Positions 1 to 11,203 of a stretch of DNA of 64,000 nt are shown one piece after another (position 1 is the stretch's first letter; each line of letters begins with the position of its first letter). A program made the position numbers and the translations under genes. Origin of the DNA: Lomentospora prolificans (lineage: Eukaryota > Ascomycota > Sordariomycetes > Microascales > Microascaceae); assembly GCA_029532625.1 (NCBI GenBank), contig JARFXM010000003.1, positions 1,612,001 through 1,676,000 on the forward strand, written 5' to 3'. The notes beneath the pieces are model-generated. The model had not been told where the DNA came from and did no database searches. It saw nothing but the letters and a program-made list of their open reading frames with translations.

Positions 1-640
1 CGAGCTTAACCAGCAGTTCCTTGACAGTAAGGGGAATATCAAATATCTCATTATTCTCGAGCGCTATTAGGATATTGAACGGTGGCCTCAGCTCACCCAC
101 CAATGCAGCTTTGGTTGCTTCAAAGGGCGGATTCTCCCTGGTGTGAAATATCGTACAACGCTTGAGAATTTCGAACGGTGCCAGAAACTTTGGTAGGCCG
201 ACAAAGAAGGACGCAGAATTTCGATTAGTTCCATAGACAATTATGAAGCGTATGTTCTTGAAGGCGATGTCGCGGTCCTCGTGCGTGAGCCCTCGGTGTC
301 CCGGGCGAGCGAGTACCTCTGTTCCGAAATCCCTAGACATAACAATGACCTTGAATCTCCAGAATAGTGGTTTTGCCACTTCTCGGAAATGTCGGCTTGT
401 GTTGTTCACGATGAGCCAGTCGCGGAGGTGGGAAACTTGTTGGGGAGGGAGGGGGCAATTTGGTTTGGCGCTCGAGCTCGATGAGCCAGGATTGTCATTA
501 GAGCTAGCAATGAATTTATCGAGGTGCTGGGTGCAATATTCGAAGCATAGGGGAGATTCAGAATGGATGCACAGCTGGAGGATAGTTACAAATAGCTCGA
601 GTGGTAGCATCTCGAAGGGATCACGTCTTTTATCAGCCAT
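1..640 (-). CDS. F-box-like fungal protein, N-terminal part (runs off left edge)
   Basis: The frame is open on the minus strand from an ATG at 640 to the window edge, giving 213 residues of an incomplete protein. It begins with an acidic/basic leader and then a leucine-rich helix (residues about 9-25, DPFEMLPLELFVTILQLC) that resembles an F-box. A Trp/Arg/Phe segment follows (about 75-105, LRDWLIVNNTSRHFREVAKP). This is the layout of the large family of Pezizomycotina F-box-like proteins, which would recruit unknown substrates to an SCF ubiquitin ligase. The start at 640 is the first ATG of the frame. The substrate cannot be read from the sequence, and the C-terminal part lies outside the window. 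A general hypothetical protein is the alternative. Confidence 0.6.
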   Translation of the reverse strand, partial: MADKRRDPFEMLPLELFVTILQLCIHSESPLCFEYCTQHLDKFIASSNDNPGSSSSSAKPNCPLPPQQVSHLRDWLIVNNTSRHFREVAKPLFWRFKVIVMSRDFGTEVLARPGHRGLTHEDRDIAFKNIRFIIVYGTNRNSASFFVGLPKFLAPFEILKRCTIFHTRENPPFEATKAALVGELRPPFNILIALENNEIFDIPLTVKELLVKL

Positions 641-2469
641 TGTTGAGGATGTTTGGCGGGGAAAAACGAGGCGAATTCTAGAACCAAGTCGGACGCAATA
701 CTGTTGAAGTTGAACTGGACACGAAAACACACGTGACACATGTCTCTCAGCCTGGAGCCTTCGACATTACTATGGCTGAAGCAGCCGCGGCTTAGTATTT
801 TGCTAGACATTTGCAACAACCTAGTAGAGGGTCTGGTAGAACATAGTCCATACATCCGGGCTCATACTCAACTTGAAACCTGCGTGTATAAAAAGAACTG
901 GGTCATGTTAGATCAGTCATGAGTGCTAGCAACCAGCTTAGTTTGGTCTTCCTACCTGGGCCGAGTAGTCGATAAGTGATCTTGGGATGCTGAAAACTAG
1001 TCTAATCTTTATTACGATGGTGCATCTATTTAACCGTTACAAGTATACTTGTTTTATTACTACATTACAACCACATATCAGTGTAGCGTGCAGTTCAGAT
1101 ACCATTTCTCTAGAAAAGCAACTTGTCTGTCTCGCACTTAAAGCCATTTTTTCGGAAAGCTTTCATTTTCTGTAGTACTCAGCAAGAGCGCTGTACAATC
1201 AAGTTGACCTTGGGGCTAAAGCAAGATGCTGCGGGCGCGTTAATAGTTGCCAGGACTATGCGTGGTAAGGGTGACAAACTTAGCCCAAAACATTTTCTCA
1301 AGGACAACACTTCCTTCAACGCCGCTGACATTAAAATGCAGACCGAAGTGGTGTGACCTGGTCATAGGTACTACTGACGAGAAGCATAAGATTCTTCGGC
1401 TTGGGTCTAAAGTCGCCCTCGTACCATCCTCAGCATCTATGGACCAAGGCGGACAGGAATATGCTTGTTCAAATAATAGGAGCTACAGCTTTCTTGTAAA
1501 GCTCAGTACCACAAGTGCTCCATCTAATTCCCATTCTCTCCTCGCGGATGTTGTTTGCCGGAGATGCTTGGCTATAGGGCCCGCAACGCCCACGATACAA
1601 CGAGCCGTATTATCCATCCAAGAGCCATTTGGCTACGCCTAATATTTTAGCAGTAGGAACGCGTTCAATCCCCACTGGGTAAGAGCCAAGAGGATGTTGC
1701 CAATGTATTTGGCCAAGATTAACGTTCTGGGGTCTTGTGCTTTTATGTTGCCTGGTCTCATTGGAAACACTCGATTGGCGATGTCTGGTTTGCCTAGTAT
1801 CGCTTGTTGCGGCCTCGGTTATACCAAAAGAAAGTAGTACCGAAGAGGACACCCGGAGTATTCTCGATCAACCCGGAATATGGTATCATAGTTCCCAAGG
1901 CAAGAACAGGAATCCCAATTTGCGCTGAGACTGGGGGGTGCTTCAGGATACAGGATTCATACCAGGTCGATGGTTCACTCAAAAGTTTGGTCGGACTTTC
2001 TCTCCACTTAACAGGCTACTAGATTACTCCTTATCTAGTGTGTGGAAGCCTCGAAGGCTTGATTGTAAAAGAGAGAGTAATGGGGTTGCTCTCAAGAAGC
2101 ACCTTCCAAGTGACCAACTAGAGAGGAGCCTATTCATCCATAGTTCTGCACCATGGGCAGCCGACGCAAAATAGGGCAGAAATGACTAGTTCCTTCCTTT
2201 GGCACACGATTTAGAAACTTATGATATCGAAGGATATAGATGGTTGAAGTGATGTATTTGCACCTGCCCTGCATTGGCTAGACTCTAATTCAGCGGAAGG
2301 CAGCCTCTCGACCGTTTCACTTCCCTGATTCTTCTTCTGCCGAGTAACATTTCATCAAACGTTCCGGGGGATACAATACCTCTACATCTCGATATTGAGA
2401 ACTATCACCAGTTCTCACCCACCCTAGTCAAATCAAACTCAATCTATGAACCTACGTTACTATATCAAG
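641..2469. other. Intergenic stretch, no gene supported
   Basis: All frames are cut by frequent stops, and the short ORFs have no recognisable domain or splice continuity. The last 150 bp before 2470 are CA/TC-rich, as in a fungal 5' leader. I see no transposon termini or tRNA. Confidence 0.6.
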
Positions 2470-3095
2470 ATGAGCTCCGCCCATGATAACACCGTTCCTT
2501 CCACCGCCGGAACGCCCAAGAAGGGTAAAGGCCAGCCTAAGGCCGTTGCGGATGGCGACGATAAGGCGCCCGTTTTTTCTCAAGACGACGCCCGCCTTTG
2601 CATCGAACTCCTCATCACTGCTGCCCAGAAGGGAGGCTGTGCCATCCGTCCCGATTGGCCAGCTCTTGCTGAGAAGCTTGATATTGTTAGTGGCGCTGCC
2701 GCGTAAGTTCCCCGAAATAGTACCCCTTCACCACACCTCCCTTACTGCTTCCTTCGTCATTACATAAATCCGAATGGGGCCTATCTCGTGGTGATTTTAA
2801 TATTGGCGATAGTACCAAGCGTGTTGAGCGCCTTCTCAAGCGATTCAACTATAAATTGAGCGACATCACTGGCAAGACGGGCCGCAACACCAGCCCCAAC
2901 AAGACGGATCCCGAGGCCGCCACCCCTTCGGGACGCAAGCGCAAGGCCAAGGGTACAGACAAGGACGAAGAGTCACCCGCTAAGCGTGCTGCTCTTAGTA
3001 AAAGTGTCAAGAAAGAGGGCACACCTCCATTTAAGGTTGAGTCTTGTATGTCCCTCATCGCAGCTCCGCGTCAGCCGTGGTGGGAAAATTGCTGA
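2470..3095 (+). CDS. Small lysine-rich, probably nuclear protein with a Myb-like helix region
   Basis: Exon 1 is 2470-2702 and exon 2 starts at 2813; the intron 2703-2812 has GTAAGT, a TTTTAAT branch-like site and a TAG end. The start chosen is MSSAHD at 2470; an in-frame ATG at 2446 would add eight residues. The central part (FSQDDARLCIELL, then DWPALAEKLDI, then TKRVERLLKRF across the junction) resembles the short helix-turn-helix/Myb-like regions of many fungal hypothetical proteins. The tail is basic with KRKAKG and PAKRAAL, which look like nuclear localisation signals. The 3' end is uncertain. Exon 2 can be read to a stop at 3095, or a second intron (GTATGT at 3046 to CAG near 3141) may remove the end and stop at once. 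No specific function can be assigned. Confidence 0.65.
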
Positions 3096-3145
3096 CTATA
3101 TGTCTCTTGTATCTATCGTTTGATACGGATGAAGATGCAGACATT

Positions 3146-4513
3146 TGAAAACCGCAACCCATATTATGGCATTTGAAGAGGAACACTGTAGAGAGCGGGA
3201 CACCCATGGATGGCCTTAAGCTTCAAATCCAAGCAACAGAGGCGATCTCAAATGGCTGTGTTTAGGGAACAGGTCCATCACACCGATTGCGATGAGGTCT
3301 AGGCTTTTTATCAAGGCTCGAATCAATTGATCGCATATGATTACGGTAGTCCTCTTGTGCTGTGACTCAAATCCTCGGCGTCTCTCCTGTACGCCGATCC
3401 ATTCCCAAGTCGCTTCCGACCCTCGGTACTGGCCAATCTGCCCTATTTCAGCTTCCAGTCAAAATATCTTCCCTTTAGCACCCCGGTTTCCGCTTGGCCC
3501 TTCTCCATCCGCTCAACGTGGGGTGCCCACTTCTCATCATTCATGCGCCAAGTAGCGCTCTTCAAGAGAGAGAGCGAACACTTTCGTGATCGTTCGTGTC
3601 CTAGCGCCCACGCCTAATATTTTCCAGAGGTTCCAAAGCTGTCTAAGCTTTGTCTAATATCTGGCAGCTCTCCGTCATCTTCCTGGCAAAGAGCGGAATG
3701 GCTATGTATCGTATGTGTATCATATACCACTCAACGCTTCGATACCCTGCCTTTGAACGAAACTTAGTGTTCTGTAAGAATTCGGAGAGTAAATTTTATG
3801 GAGGCCAGTCCACAGACTAGTAAGGATGTCCGTTAGACAACACATGGTATTAGTCTGACGAGTAATTCTTCAGTACAGTTAGATGGAGACCGGAGTACCA
3901 CAGAGTTTCTGGTAGGCGAAGGGACATACTCGTTAGATTGAGAGGCAAACAGCTAACATAGTCATCCAATGGAAAGTAGGTCTCACCAGCTCGGGTACTA
4001 GAAGACATAGCCTAAAAAATATCAGGGGTGTGAGACCCAAATGTAAATATAAACGTTCCTATTTCAGTAATGAGCATTGTCATTTCCTCAATAGTAATAT
4101 GTCTAGTGATGACGGATCTAAGAACATTAAACTTATAACTTCGTTTCTTTGATTACGCTGATTCACGTACCCTTCTGCTGATAAAGTCTGTATTGATGTT
4201 ATTTGTGCCTATACTTGCCTATAGTTCCTTAAAACAGTTATGGAGATGGACTTGATCAATACTAAGTGATCCATTCCTGTGGAAGGCACGCACGGATGGC
4301 TTCTGCCTTGTTAACTCGATTCTCCTATTGATAGTGGAATGAGTATCTCTGAATTCGCTCGATAGCCTCACTTTCAATGCATAATGCGGGATATGCGGGA
4401 TATTGCATACAGTTTGCGGGGTAATTACTTCCTTAGTACTCTTGCGCGTTGACATTTCGCATGCGGCTGAACCACCATCATCTCTCCGCGATCATTCTTG
4501 CCTCATCAACAAA
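3146..4513. other. Intergenic, no gene supported
   Basis: Stops are frequent in all frames and the DNA is AT-rich between about 3700 and 4400. The terminal 100 bp serve as the leader of the HD-domain gene. No repeats or RNA genes were recognised. Confidence 0.55.
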
Positions 4514-5125
4514 ATGGCTGCTCTCCTGGACAGCCAGACACTAGAAGAGTTACAAAAGCTATATTCAGCCGAGGATCGAAAGTATCATAGCTTAGAGCAT
4601 ATCAACTCTCTTCTTAGTCTCCTGCAAGAGCACAAAGACCTCTTTGAGGACCCGGAGGCAGTAGAGGCAGCAATCTGGTTTCACGACGCGATTTACGACG
4701 CGAAAGCCACCGACAACGAGGCAAGAAGTGCCCAGCTTGCTTTAGAACGGCTCAACGGTTCGGAATCGTTAATTGAGCCAGGGAGGATCCAGAGGATATG
4801 CACCATGATTGAAGCAACCGCCACTCACAAAGTTCCAGAATTCCCTGAAGAACGCTTCGTTTCCGATGCAGAAATGTTTCTAGACATGGATTTGAGTATC
4901 CTTGGTGCCGAAAAGGGGATATTCGATAATTATGAGGCGGCGGTTCGGCAAGAGTATGCTTGGGTTAGCGATGATGAATGGAGGAAGGGTCGCGCGGCTG
5001 TCTTGACATCGTTTCTGGAACGGCCATACATCTTTTATTCCAGGGTCTTTAGAGATGAGTTTGAACAAAGAGCACGCGAGAATATTTCTAGTTCTTTGGA
5101 GAAACTCGATCTGAGGGGGGAATGA
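4514..5125 (+). CDS. HD-domain phosphohydrolase-like protein (COG4339 type)
   Basis: This is an intron-less gene of 203 residues. It starts at MAALLDSQ (4514), because the upstream 37 codons of the open frame lack conservation-like character. The N-terminal half carries the HD-superfamily signature: YHSLEHI (about 24-30), then WFHDAIYD (about 54-61) with the paired His-Asp, then DNEARSA. A later Asp lies in SDAEMFLDMDLSILG. These are the expected metal ligands of the predicted HD phosphohydrolase family COG4339, whose substrate is generally unknown. Length and motif order fit the whole family, so the gene appears intact. There is no signal peptide, so it is probably cytosolic. The annotation 'NMDA receptor subunit' sometimes attached to this family is historical and misleading. 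Confidence 0.8.
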   Translation: MAALLDSQTLEELQKLYSAEDRKYHSLEHINSLLSLLQEHKDLFEDPEAVEAAIWFHDAIYDAKATDNEARSAQLALERLNGSESLIEPGRIQRICTMIEATATHKVPEFPEERFVSDAEMFLDMDLSILGAEKGIFDNYEAAVRQEYAWVSDDEWRKGRAAVLTSFLERPYIFYSRVFRDEFEQRARENISSSLEKLDLRGE

Positions 5126-6431
5126 CTGAGAATACAGTCATGACTGCGCGACCTTCTGCGGCCAGCATTCCGGGGTTAGGGAAGTAGTTTCGGCATTATC
5201 GCGGCATTTCATTGGAATAACACTCTATATTTCTCGCATTACAGCCTATCGTTAATTTATTTCGAACCCGCCCTTGCGGCCAGCTCCCCCAGCCTTCTCC
5301 CTTCCCTCCTCAAAAGATCTGCTTGACGCGTGTCCGCCCCTGGATGCAATGTCACCCTATCACTTCTGTTAGTAATCGGGAGTTGGTAAAACATGTGGCA
5401 CATTGGTCGCCGAGTTCGATGTGAACTCTCATCCTTGCTTGTCTGGGTCCATGCTTCCGAAACATGGCTGGATTGTCCGCTCTTTGAAGTGGTCTCCTTG
5501 AGCTCATCTTTAGGCCTACGGCAGGTTAGAGAAGTCCGATGACAACTGACGACCAAGGGGTGGGAATTAGTAAGGTTAACCAGTTAGCAAAGTTACCGGG
5601 GTTCTTGTCGGCCATATTTGCGGTTATGTATATGTTGAGAACGCTGCTTTACATCTTGTGTTCGAATGTAGCTTATTTGTTCCTGGATGCTTCACAAAAG
5701 TTGGATTGTGTGTTAATAAGGAACCGAGAAGAGCGAGGAAAGCTGTCTATTTATCACATTTTTGAGTCCACTTTTAACCCTGTTGTCATTATCTAGTTAG
5801 ATGGTAATATTGATGCAAGCTTGAGTTCCATCAACTCAGATCGGCAGCCAGCGATTGACATGGTGCCATTGCCTGGATGCTGGAATGACATTCGTGACTT
5901 GGGTTAGACCCGCTCATGGGAGCACCTTTCATTCGGTGAGGATGCAGTGGAGATCCAGCATAGTGATAACATTAATGTCCATGGCATAGCATCCCCCTAT
6001 GGTCTCAGGAAACCCGAAAAGAAAGAAAGAAAAAGCAAGGCTTGTTACGCCTTAAACCCTTCTGGAAAGGAATCACCTGTATCCTTGTGCACACTGTTCC
6101 CATTGAATTGCACCATCATGATGATGGTCAACTCTGTAAGTGGCTGCTAGCCAGAGTGGTTTCGGGAGGTGTCGCTATCTCCCTTACATTACCTGAGTGA
6201 TGGGGTGATCATCAGGTCCGTTTGATCCGATTCGGTGAGAGAAGGGAGGGAGTCATGTAAAACAGATGTCACGACAGCGCTATTGGTTGAAACGACATAT
6301 ACTCGATTGTATCGCTTGCATCACATTCTCAAGACATATTATTGTTTCTAACTTCGAGATACATTTAAAGGTGGCTGCGTTGGTATTGTTTTACATGCAG
6401 TGATAATCCCCATCAACCAGATCGTGCCTGT
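5126..6431. other. Intergenic, no convincing gene
   Basis: An 85-codon ORF at 5539-5796 has a hydrophobic middle segment but no start context, family resemblance or intron support. The rest has frequent stops. The region separates the 3' ends of the HD-domain gene (+) and the SDR gene (-). Confidence 0.5.
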
Positions 6432-7728
6432 TTAGTCGCCAATGGGGAAAGCCTTCAGAACCTGTCCATAGTATAATTCCGAATCCTTGGACGCAAGGAA
6501 TACGAAGCTGGGCGCAATCTCACTCGGCTGGCCGATCCTTCCGAGTTTTGATTTATGGCCAAACTCCTCCATCTCCTCCGCTGACCTAGATGCGGGCTGA
6601 AGCGGTGTATGTACGGGACCTGGAGCGACCGCATTGACACGGATTCCCCTCGGAAGCAGGTTTTGTGCAACGGCACGCGTAAAAGAAACGATGGCGCCCT
6701 TTGTAGAAGCGTAATCGACCATAGCAGATGTTCCGCGGAAGGCCACTGTCGAAGCAGTATTTATGATGCTGTTTATAAGAGTCAGAAGAACGAATCCATG
6801 AGAGCTGGACATTTGACACCAGCTTGGCACTTACGCAGAGCCCTTGGGCATATGTGGGATGGAATATTTAGTCATCGCAAACATTTGTAAAATATTGCTC
6901 CGAAAAGTACTCTCCACGTTGTCGAGGTCGATGTCCGCAAAGTCGGGGCATTTGATTTGTTTCGATGCGTTGTTCACGAGGATGTTGACTTCGCCATATC
7001 TAGCAACCGCAAATTAGCATGTAGCGGACCCTGGAGATTTATGTAGACTCGACGCACTTTTCAACGTGCTTTGATACAGCATCCTGGCACGTCTTATTCT
7101 GCATAAGATCACCCGGTATCAATAGACACTGGCGGCCTTCCTTCTCCACCATCTTCTTCGTATCTTCCGCATCGGGCTGCTCCTCAGGCAGGTATACGAT
7201 ACTGACGTCAGCGCCCTCGCGAGCGAACAGGACTGCTACTGCACGGCCAATTCCAGAGCTGGTGAGATGGAAATGTCAGTTAGGCCGGTTTCGGATAGTT
7301 GCTACAAAATCGGGTAGATACTGACTCTCCTCCCGTGATAATCGCCTTCCGTCCCTTCAACTTTCCGGCAGCAGCATATTCAGAAAAGCTTTCGCTTCCC
7401 TCAAGGGCTGTTGATTCGCTAGTGGGTTTCATGTCCCGCTCAAGCCTAGACATTGTTATTAGCTCTGTCCCTTAGGGTTTTTGTATGTTTGCTTCTATTC
7501 AGAAACAGCCGTGGCCAAAACTCACCCGGGAAGATCCTGAGACTGCTTGTGCGAGACGGGCTGGAATGTGCCCTTCTCACCAGCCTGGGAATCAGTCTTG
7601 TTTGACATTGTGCTGTGATACTTTCTATTGTGCCTCGTGAGAACTATTCTTTGCTGGCAGAGTTTCGCAATTGGGGGAACGAAACGGTGAGATGTGACGA
7701 GGAGAGGAAGCGATCGCAAGGTATTCAT
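6432..7728 (-). CDS. Short-chain dehydrogenase/reductase with N-terminal mitochondrial-type leader
   Basis: Five exons on the minus strand: 7728-7526, 7445-7326, 7258-7058, 6999-6835 and 6768-6432. All junctions keep phase and the product is 341 residues. The Rossmann nucleotide motif TGGDSGIG is formed across introns 2 and 3. Then come NNA (VNILVNNA) and the catalytic Ser in INTAST, with the YASTKGA Tyr-x3-Lys pair, and VNAVAPGPVHTPL. This is the order of the bacterial and fungal YhdF/YghA-like NADP(H) SDR group (general stress oxidoreductases). The first 40 residues (MNTLRSLPLLVTSHRF and on) are rich in Arg and Ser without acidic residues, as in a mitochondrial presequence. The second ATG (MSNKTDSQ, 7608) would give a cytosolic form. 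The substrate is unknown. The gene looks intact. Confidence 0.88.
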
Positions 7729-10700
7729 TTCAGTGTTTTAAAAGGCAATATTTATCAGTTGATATTGGCGGGGCAGGCAGGTTTAAACACTTAGCGGCGA
7801 TAGAATGTAAGCTCTTGATTAGTGGTGGTGACGTTATGGATTTGATCGCGACTGCTGAAAACGTCATTTGTTACGTCTCGGCTTACATACCGGAATATCA
7901 TGCATCTTCTTCCCAAGCTCTGTGAGCTACGTTGCGGTGATGATAGAACGCCGGAGGAGCACCCTGCACGATCACAGTGACGTCACAATCGATCTCCCTT
8001 CGAGAGGTTGAGCCAGCGACAGAAGAAAACCGAGAAAGGCAAGGAAGCTATACCCCAATGCTACATAACTATTAAGATTATCAAAACTATTTTGGTAGTG
8101 TAGAAGACATTCTGTTCAACAAGGCTGCCATTGCTCAGCTTTTCGAGGTATATTCCGAAGTCGATTAAATCAGAGCAAGCTTGCACTTGCTTGCGAAGGT
8201 ATCTGAGGCTCGTGGCCAATATGATCCGTCCCAACCATCTTTAATAGCTAGGGGAGCTAAACCTAAATTGTCTTAGCCGAAGTCAACCTAGACCTGGACC
8301 TTTTGAACGGACGACCATTTCAGCCTTGCTATATTATTATTTTAACTCGGGGATTTCTTGGGGCTTAACTTCGAGAGAGCAAAGACTTTGTACACAAGTC
8401 ATATCTTTGCAGTGATGAGTCTGTTGCCGCGGTTGTATTTACATATGAACGGCTTAAGGCGGCAAGCAGACCTAACTTCAACTGTTAATGCCTCCGTTAA
8501 GACAGACGGTATTTGATGACTGTGTATACAGTGCGGCTAAACCTAGGGCTAACCTTGCAGAGCCAGCGCTCCCGAGATTTTGACGTCCTGACAAGCACTA
8601 AACTATGTTCGTGCTCAGCTAGCGGGGATTTCTAAGGATTGCTCCCTCCCTATATCCCAAAGAAGAACTAGGGCTATGGTTATGTCTAGTGATGATATTC
8701 ATCGTTCAACCCACCGAATTCGACACGGTCATGGGTGTGTTGCGTATCTCACTCCTGACATATCGTTCGTCGCCCAGATCGTGGTATTTATCCGCTTGCT
8801 GCCCTCACCCTGAAATCATGCGGCTGCGCTTACAAATGTAGACCCAGCTTGAAGGTCCAGACCCCTTAATCTTTAGGATCCAACTAAAGACATGGGAGAA
8901 CCTAACATTTGGTGTTTCTCTTCTTTTTCATTAGACCTGACATCGATGGCAACTCGCAACGTATATAGGATGGTGGCTGGATCTTATCCACGCTGATAAG
9001 AGATGCGGTGTCTATCTACTGAGATATTGCATACACCATACCCTATAGAGGAGACTCGTTTACTAACATGGCCCTAAAGAGATCGACGGATACGCAATCC
9101 TCCGGATTCGCCGATGATGGCCTACAGTAATCACGCGATCCGCCGAAAATAAATCGAGATTATTGGGTTAGTCCACCGCTAGGCGAGAGAGAAAGACGAC
9201 AAGACGCCCTTGAAAGTGCTATCCATGCTCTGGTGGCTTCGCATATCATGTTCCGTATGTCTCCTGGGGCTCCAGGGGATGTCAGTGTTGTAGCACGAAT
9301 TCAGGGTTGTTAGTGCCCGCATCAACCCGGGTCGGGCGCTTAAAGGCACTGCTGCCAAGTCATATTACGATGAGCTCACGAAATATAGGAGTCGGAATAT
9401 TCCAGAAGGGGCGATGACCTACTGGATACCTGCCATCTCCATAGGGCGCCTTGGAACTCTTTCCTCCTCCGAAATCCCTTTCAACTGCCGTAGCAAACCA
9501 AAATCCCGACGCACGTTTTTCTCGCTCATCAGAACTCAATGCCGGTTCAATTAACCACTTGGATTTACAAAGGTTCCAAGAGACCCGCTATTGTCGATCA
9601 TGGAACGAGGAGCAAGTGACATCGAGTGTTCTAGAGGCGGGAAGGGGTGGACACATTCTGACCTCAGCGGCTCTCATTGTTATTGTGGAAAGGATCGTGA
9701 GGTAAAGATCCGACAGCTGTGGGGCTTGACCAGGTTTTGTCATGGCCTTTTCGGCAAAAGACACGCTGACAAGTGCGGTCCTCCCGTATGAATCTCTTTT
9801 CATCTCGTCTGCGGAAAATACTGGAGTATTCGCGGTAGAATTGGGTCTAGTCTATCCTTCCGTCGATCTCGAAACCTCGAAGCCGTTCTTAATGTATGTA
9901 GCCTTGGCAATATACCGGAAGCTATATAGGGAAGATGATAGTGGAAAGGCTCGCACATACTTTTCGCCGCCTGTCGCAAGCCGTGGCTCCGAGATCTCTG
10001 CCCATGTCTGAGTTAGAAGGAGATTTTATTATAGTGGGCTAGCGAATATAACCGGGACTATCAAATCGTGTTAGTCGCGGCGGACCTCTGATTGTTAGCT
10101 TCGTCATCTACTTTATACGAAATAACTTGGCCCTCGCAACCCCGCACTCCAAGTTCGGACTGTTCCAAGGCAGGATTTGCGGGAAAAAAATTGCGGAATA
10201 GTCGCCCGGGGATGGAGCTCTCGGAAGACCAATCCAGCCTACCATCCGCCTCCTTCCTTCTTGGAGGTTTGCAGTTGAAGTCAAGCCTCCCAGTTTCGCG
10301 GCACAGGCTGCCGTTGTTATTCGGGCGCGTACTGAGTGGCCAACGGGTTGACGGATCCCCTGCATAAGTGCAATAAATCCCAACACCGGAGTGGTTCCGT
10401 CCTCGCGATTAACCGCCGTGGTTCCTGGAGAAGGCCACCGAATTCGCACATTCAACCATATTAAAATGGCTGTCGATCAGCAAGAAAATGTGAATTGATT
10501 ATCCGGCAACAGAGCGCGCCATTGAGTTCAGTTCACTGGTGGCCGAGGCTGTCGATTTTCCATTATTACCCGGGGAAACACGGAAAATCTTCCCCAGCGA
10601 TGTAATATCCTTAGGGCCTCTATATTGGAGACGATGGCATCCGAAGAGGAGGGTGGAAAAATGAAATAAATACCCTTCCGAGCTTGCCTTCCTCATGGTG

Positions 10701-10792
10701 AAGAGCTCTCTTTCCAGGTTCTTGACAACTTCAACTCCGATCGCACTAGGCTCTAGAAACCCGAAAACGCATCACCCCGAACTTCCATCAAA
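7729..10792. other. 3-kb gene-poor stretch
   Basis: No frame shows a recognisable domain. ORFs of 60-115 codons between 9450 and 10460 (both strands) are unsupported by splice structure or family resemblance. The last 100 bp upstream of 10793 form the leader of the small secreted protein gene. Confidence 0.5.
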
Positions 10793-11203
10793 ATGGTCTC
10801 CCGAATTGCTCTTGCCCTCCTTACGACCTTCGTCGCTTCTGTCGCGGCGCAAGACGCCACTAGCTGCGAGGTTATCGGCTACGACAAGGGCACCAACCCT
10901 GCCTTTATCGCCCGCCAGGACGCCGAGGTGACTGCTGATATCGAGGCCTGCGCTACCCTCTGCGCCTCCACCGAGGAGTGCCAGAGCTTCGCCTTTGGTG
11001 ACGACACCTGCTTGCTTTACGACGTCCCTGTCGAGGACAACGTCCTGGTCATGGACTCCAGCCCCTACCTCTTCAACGACATTGGCTGCTTCGATAACCT
11101 CGTCGTCCCCGAACCCCCTGCGGAGGATGGTGACGCTCCTCCTGAGGGCGACAACCCCGAGCAGCCTCCCGCCGAGGATACCCCCACTCCCACTGAGCCA
11201 TAG
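10793..11203 (+). CDS. Small secreted cysteine-containing protein (PAN/Apple-like), effector-like
   Basis: This is an intron-less ORF of 136 residues. A clear signal peptide (MVSRIALALLTTFVASVAAQ) with likely cleavage after AAQ or VAA is followed by about 75 residues with six cysteines (TSCEV, EACATLCAST, EECQSF, DTCLLY, IGCFDN). The spacing C-x3-C-x5-C then C-x(about 15)-C recalls PAN/Apple domains used in carbohydrate or protein binding. The last 35 residues are an acidic Pro/Glu tail (PEPPAEDGDAPPEGD...) without transmembrane or GPI signal. It is secreted to the outside or cell wall; the role is unknown. Such proteins are often expressed during host contact, but nothing in the sequence proves an effector function. 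The codon use is strongly GC3-biased (many third-position C), as in expressed genes. Confidence 0.75.
   Translation: MVSRIALALLTTFVASVAAQDATSCEVIGYDKGTNPAFIARQDAEVTADIEACATLCASTEECQSFAFGDDTCLLYDVPVEDNVLVMDSSPYLFNDIGCFDNLVVPEPPAEDGDAPPEGDNPEQPPAEDTPTPTEP

Noticed and set aside
9451..10011. Two consecutive ORFs of 84 and 89 codons
   Set aside because: No domain, signal peptide or intron that joins them; not reported as a gene.
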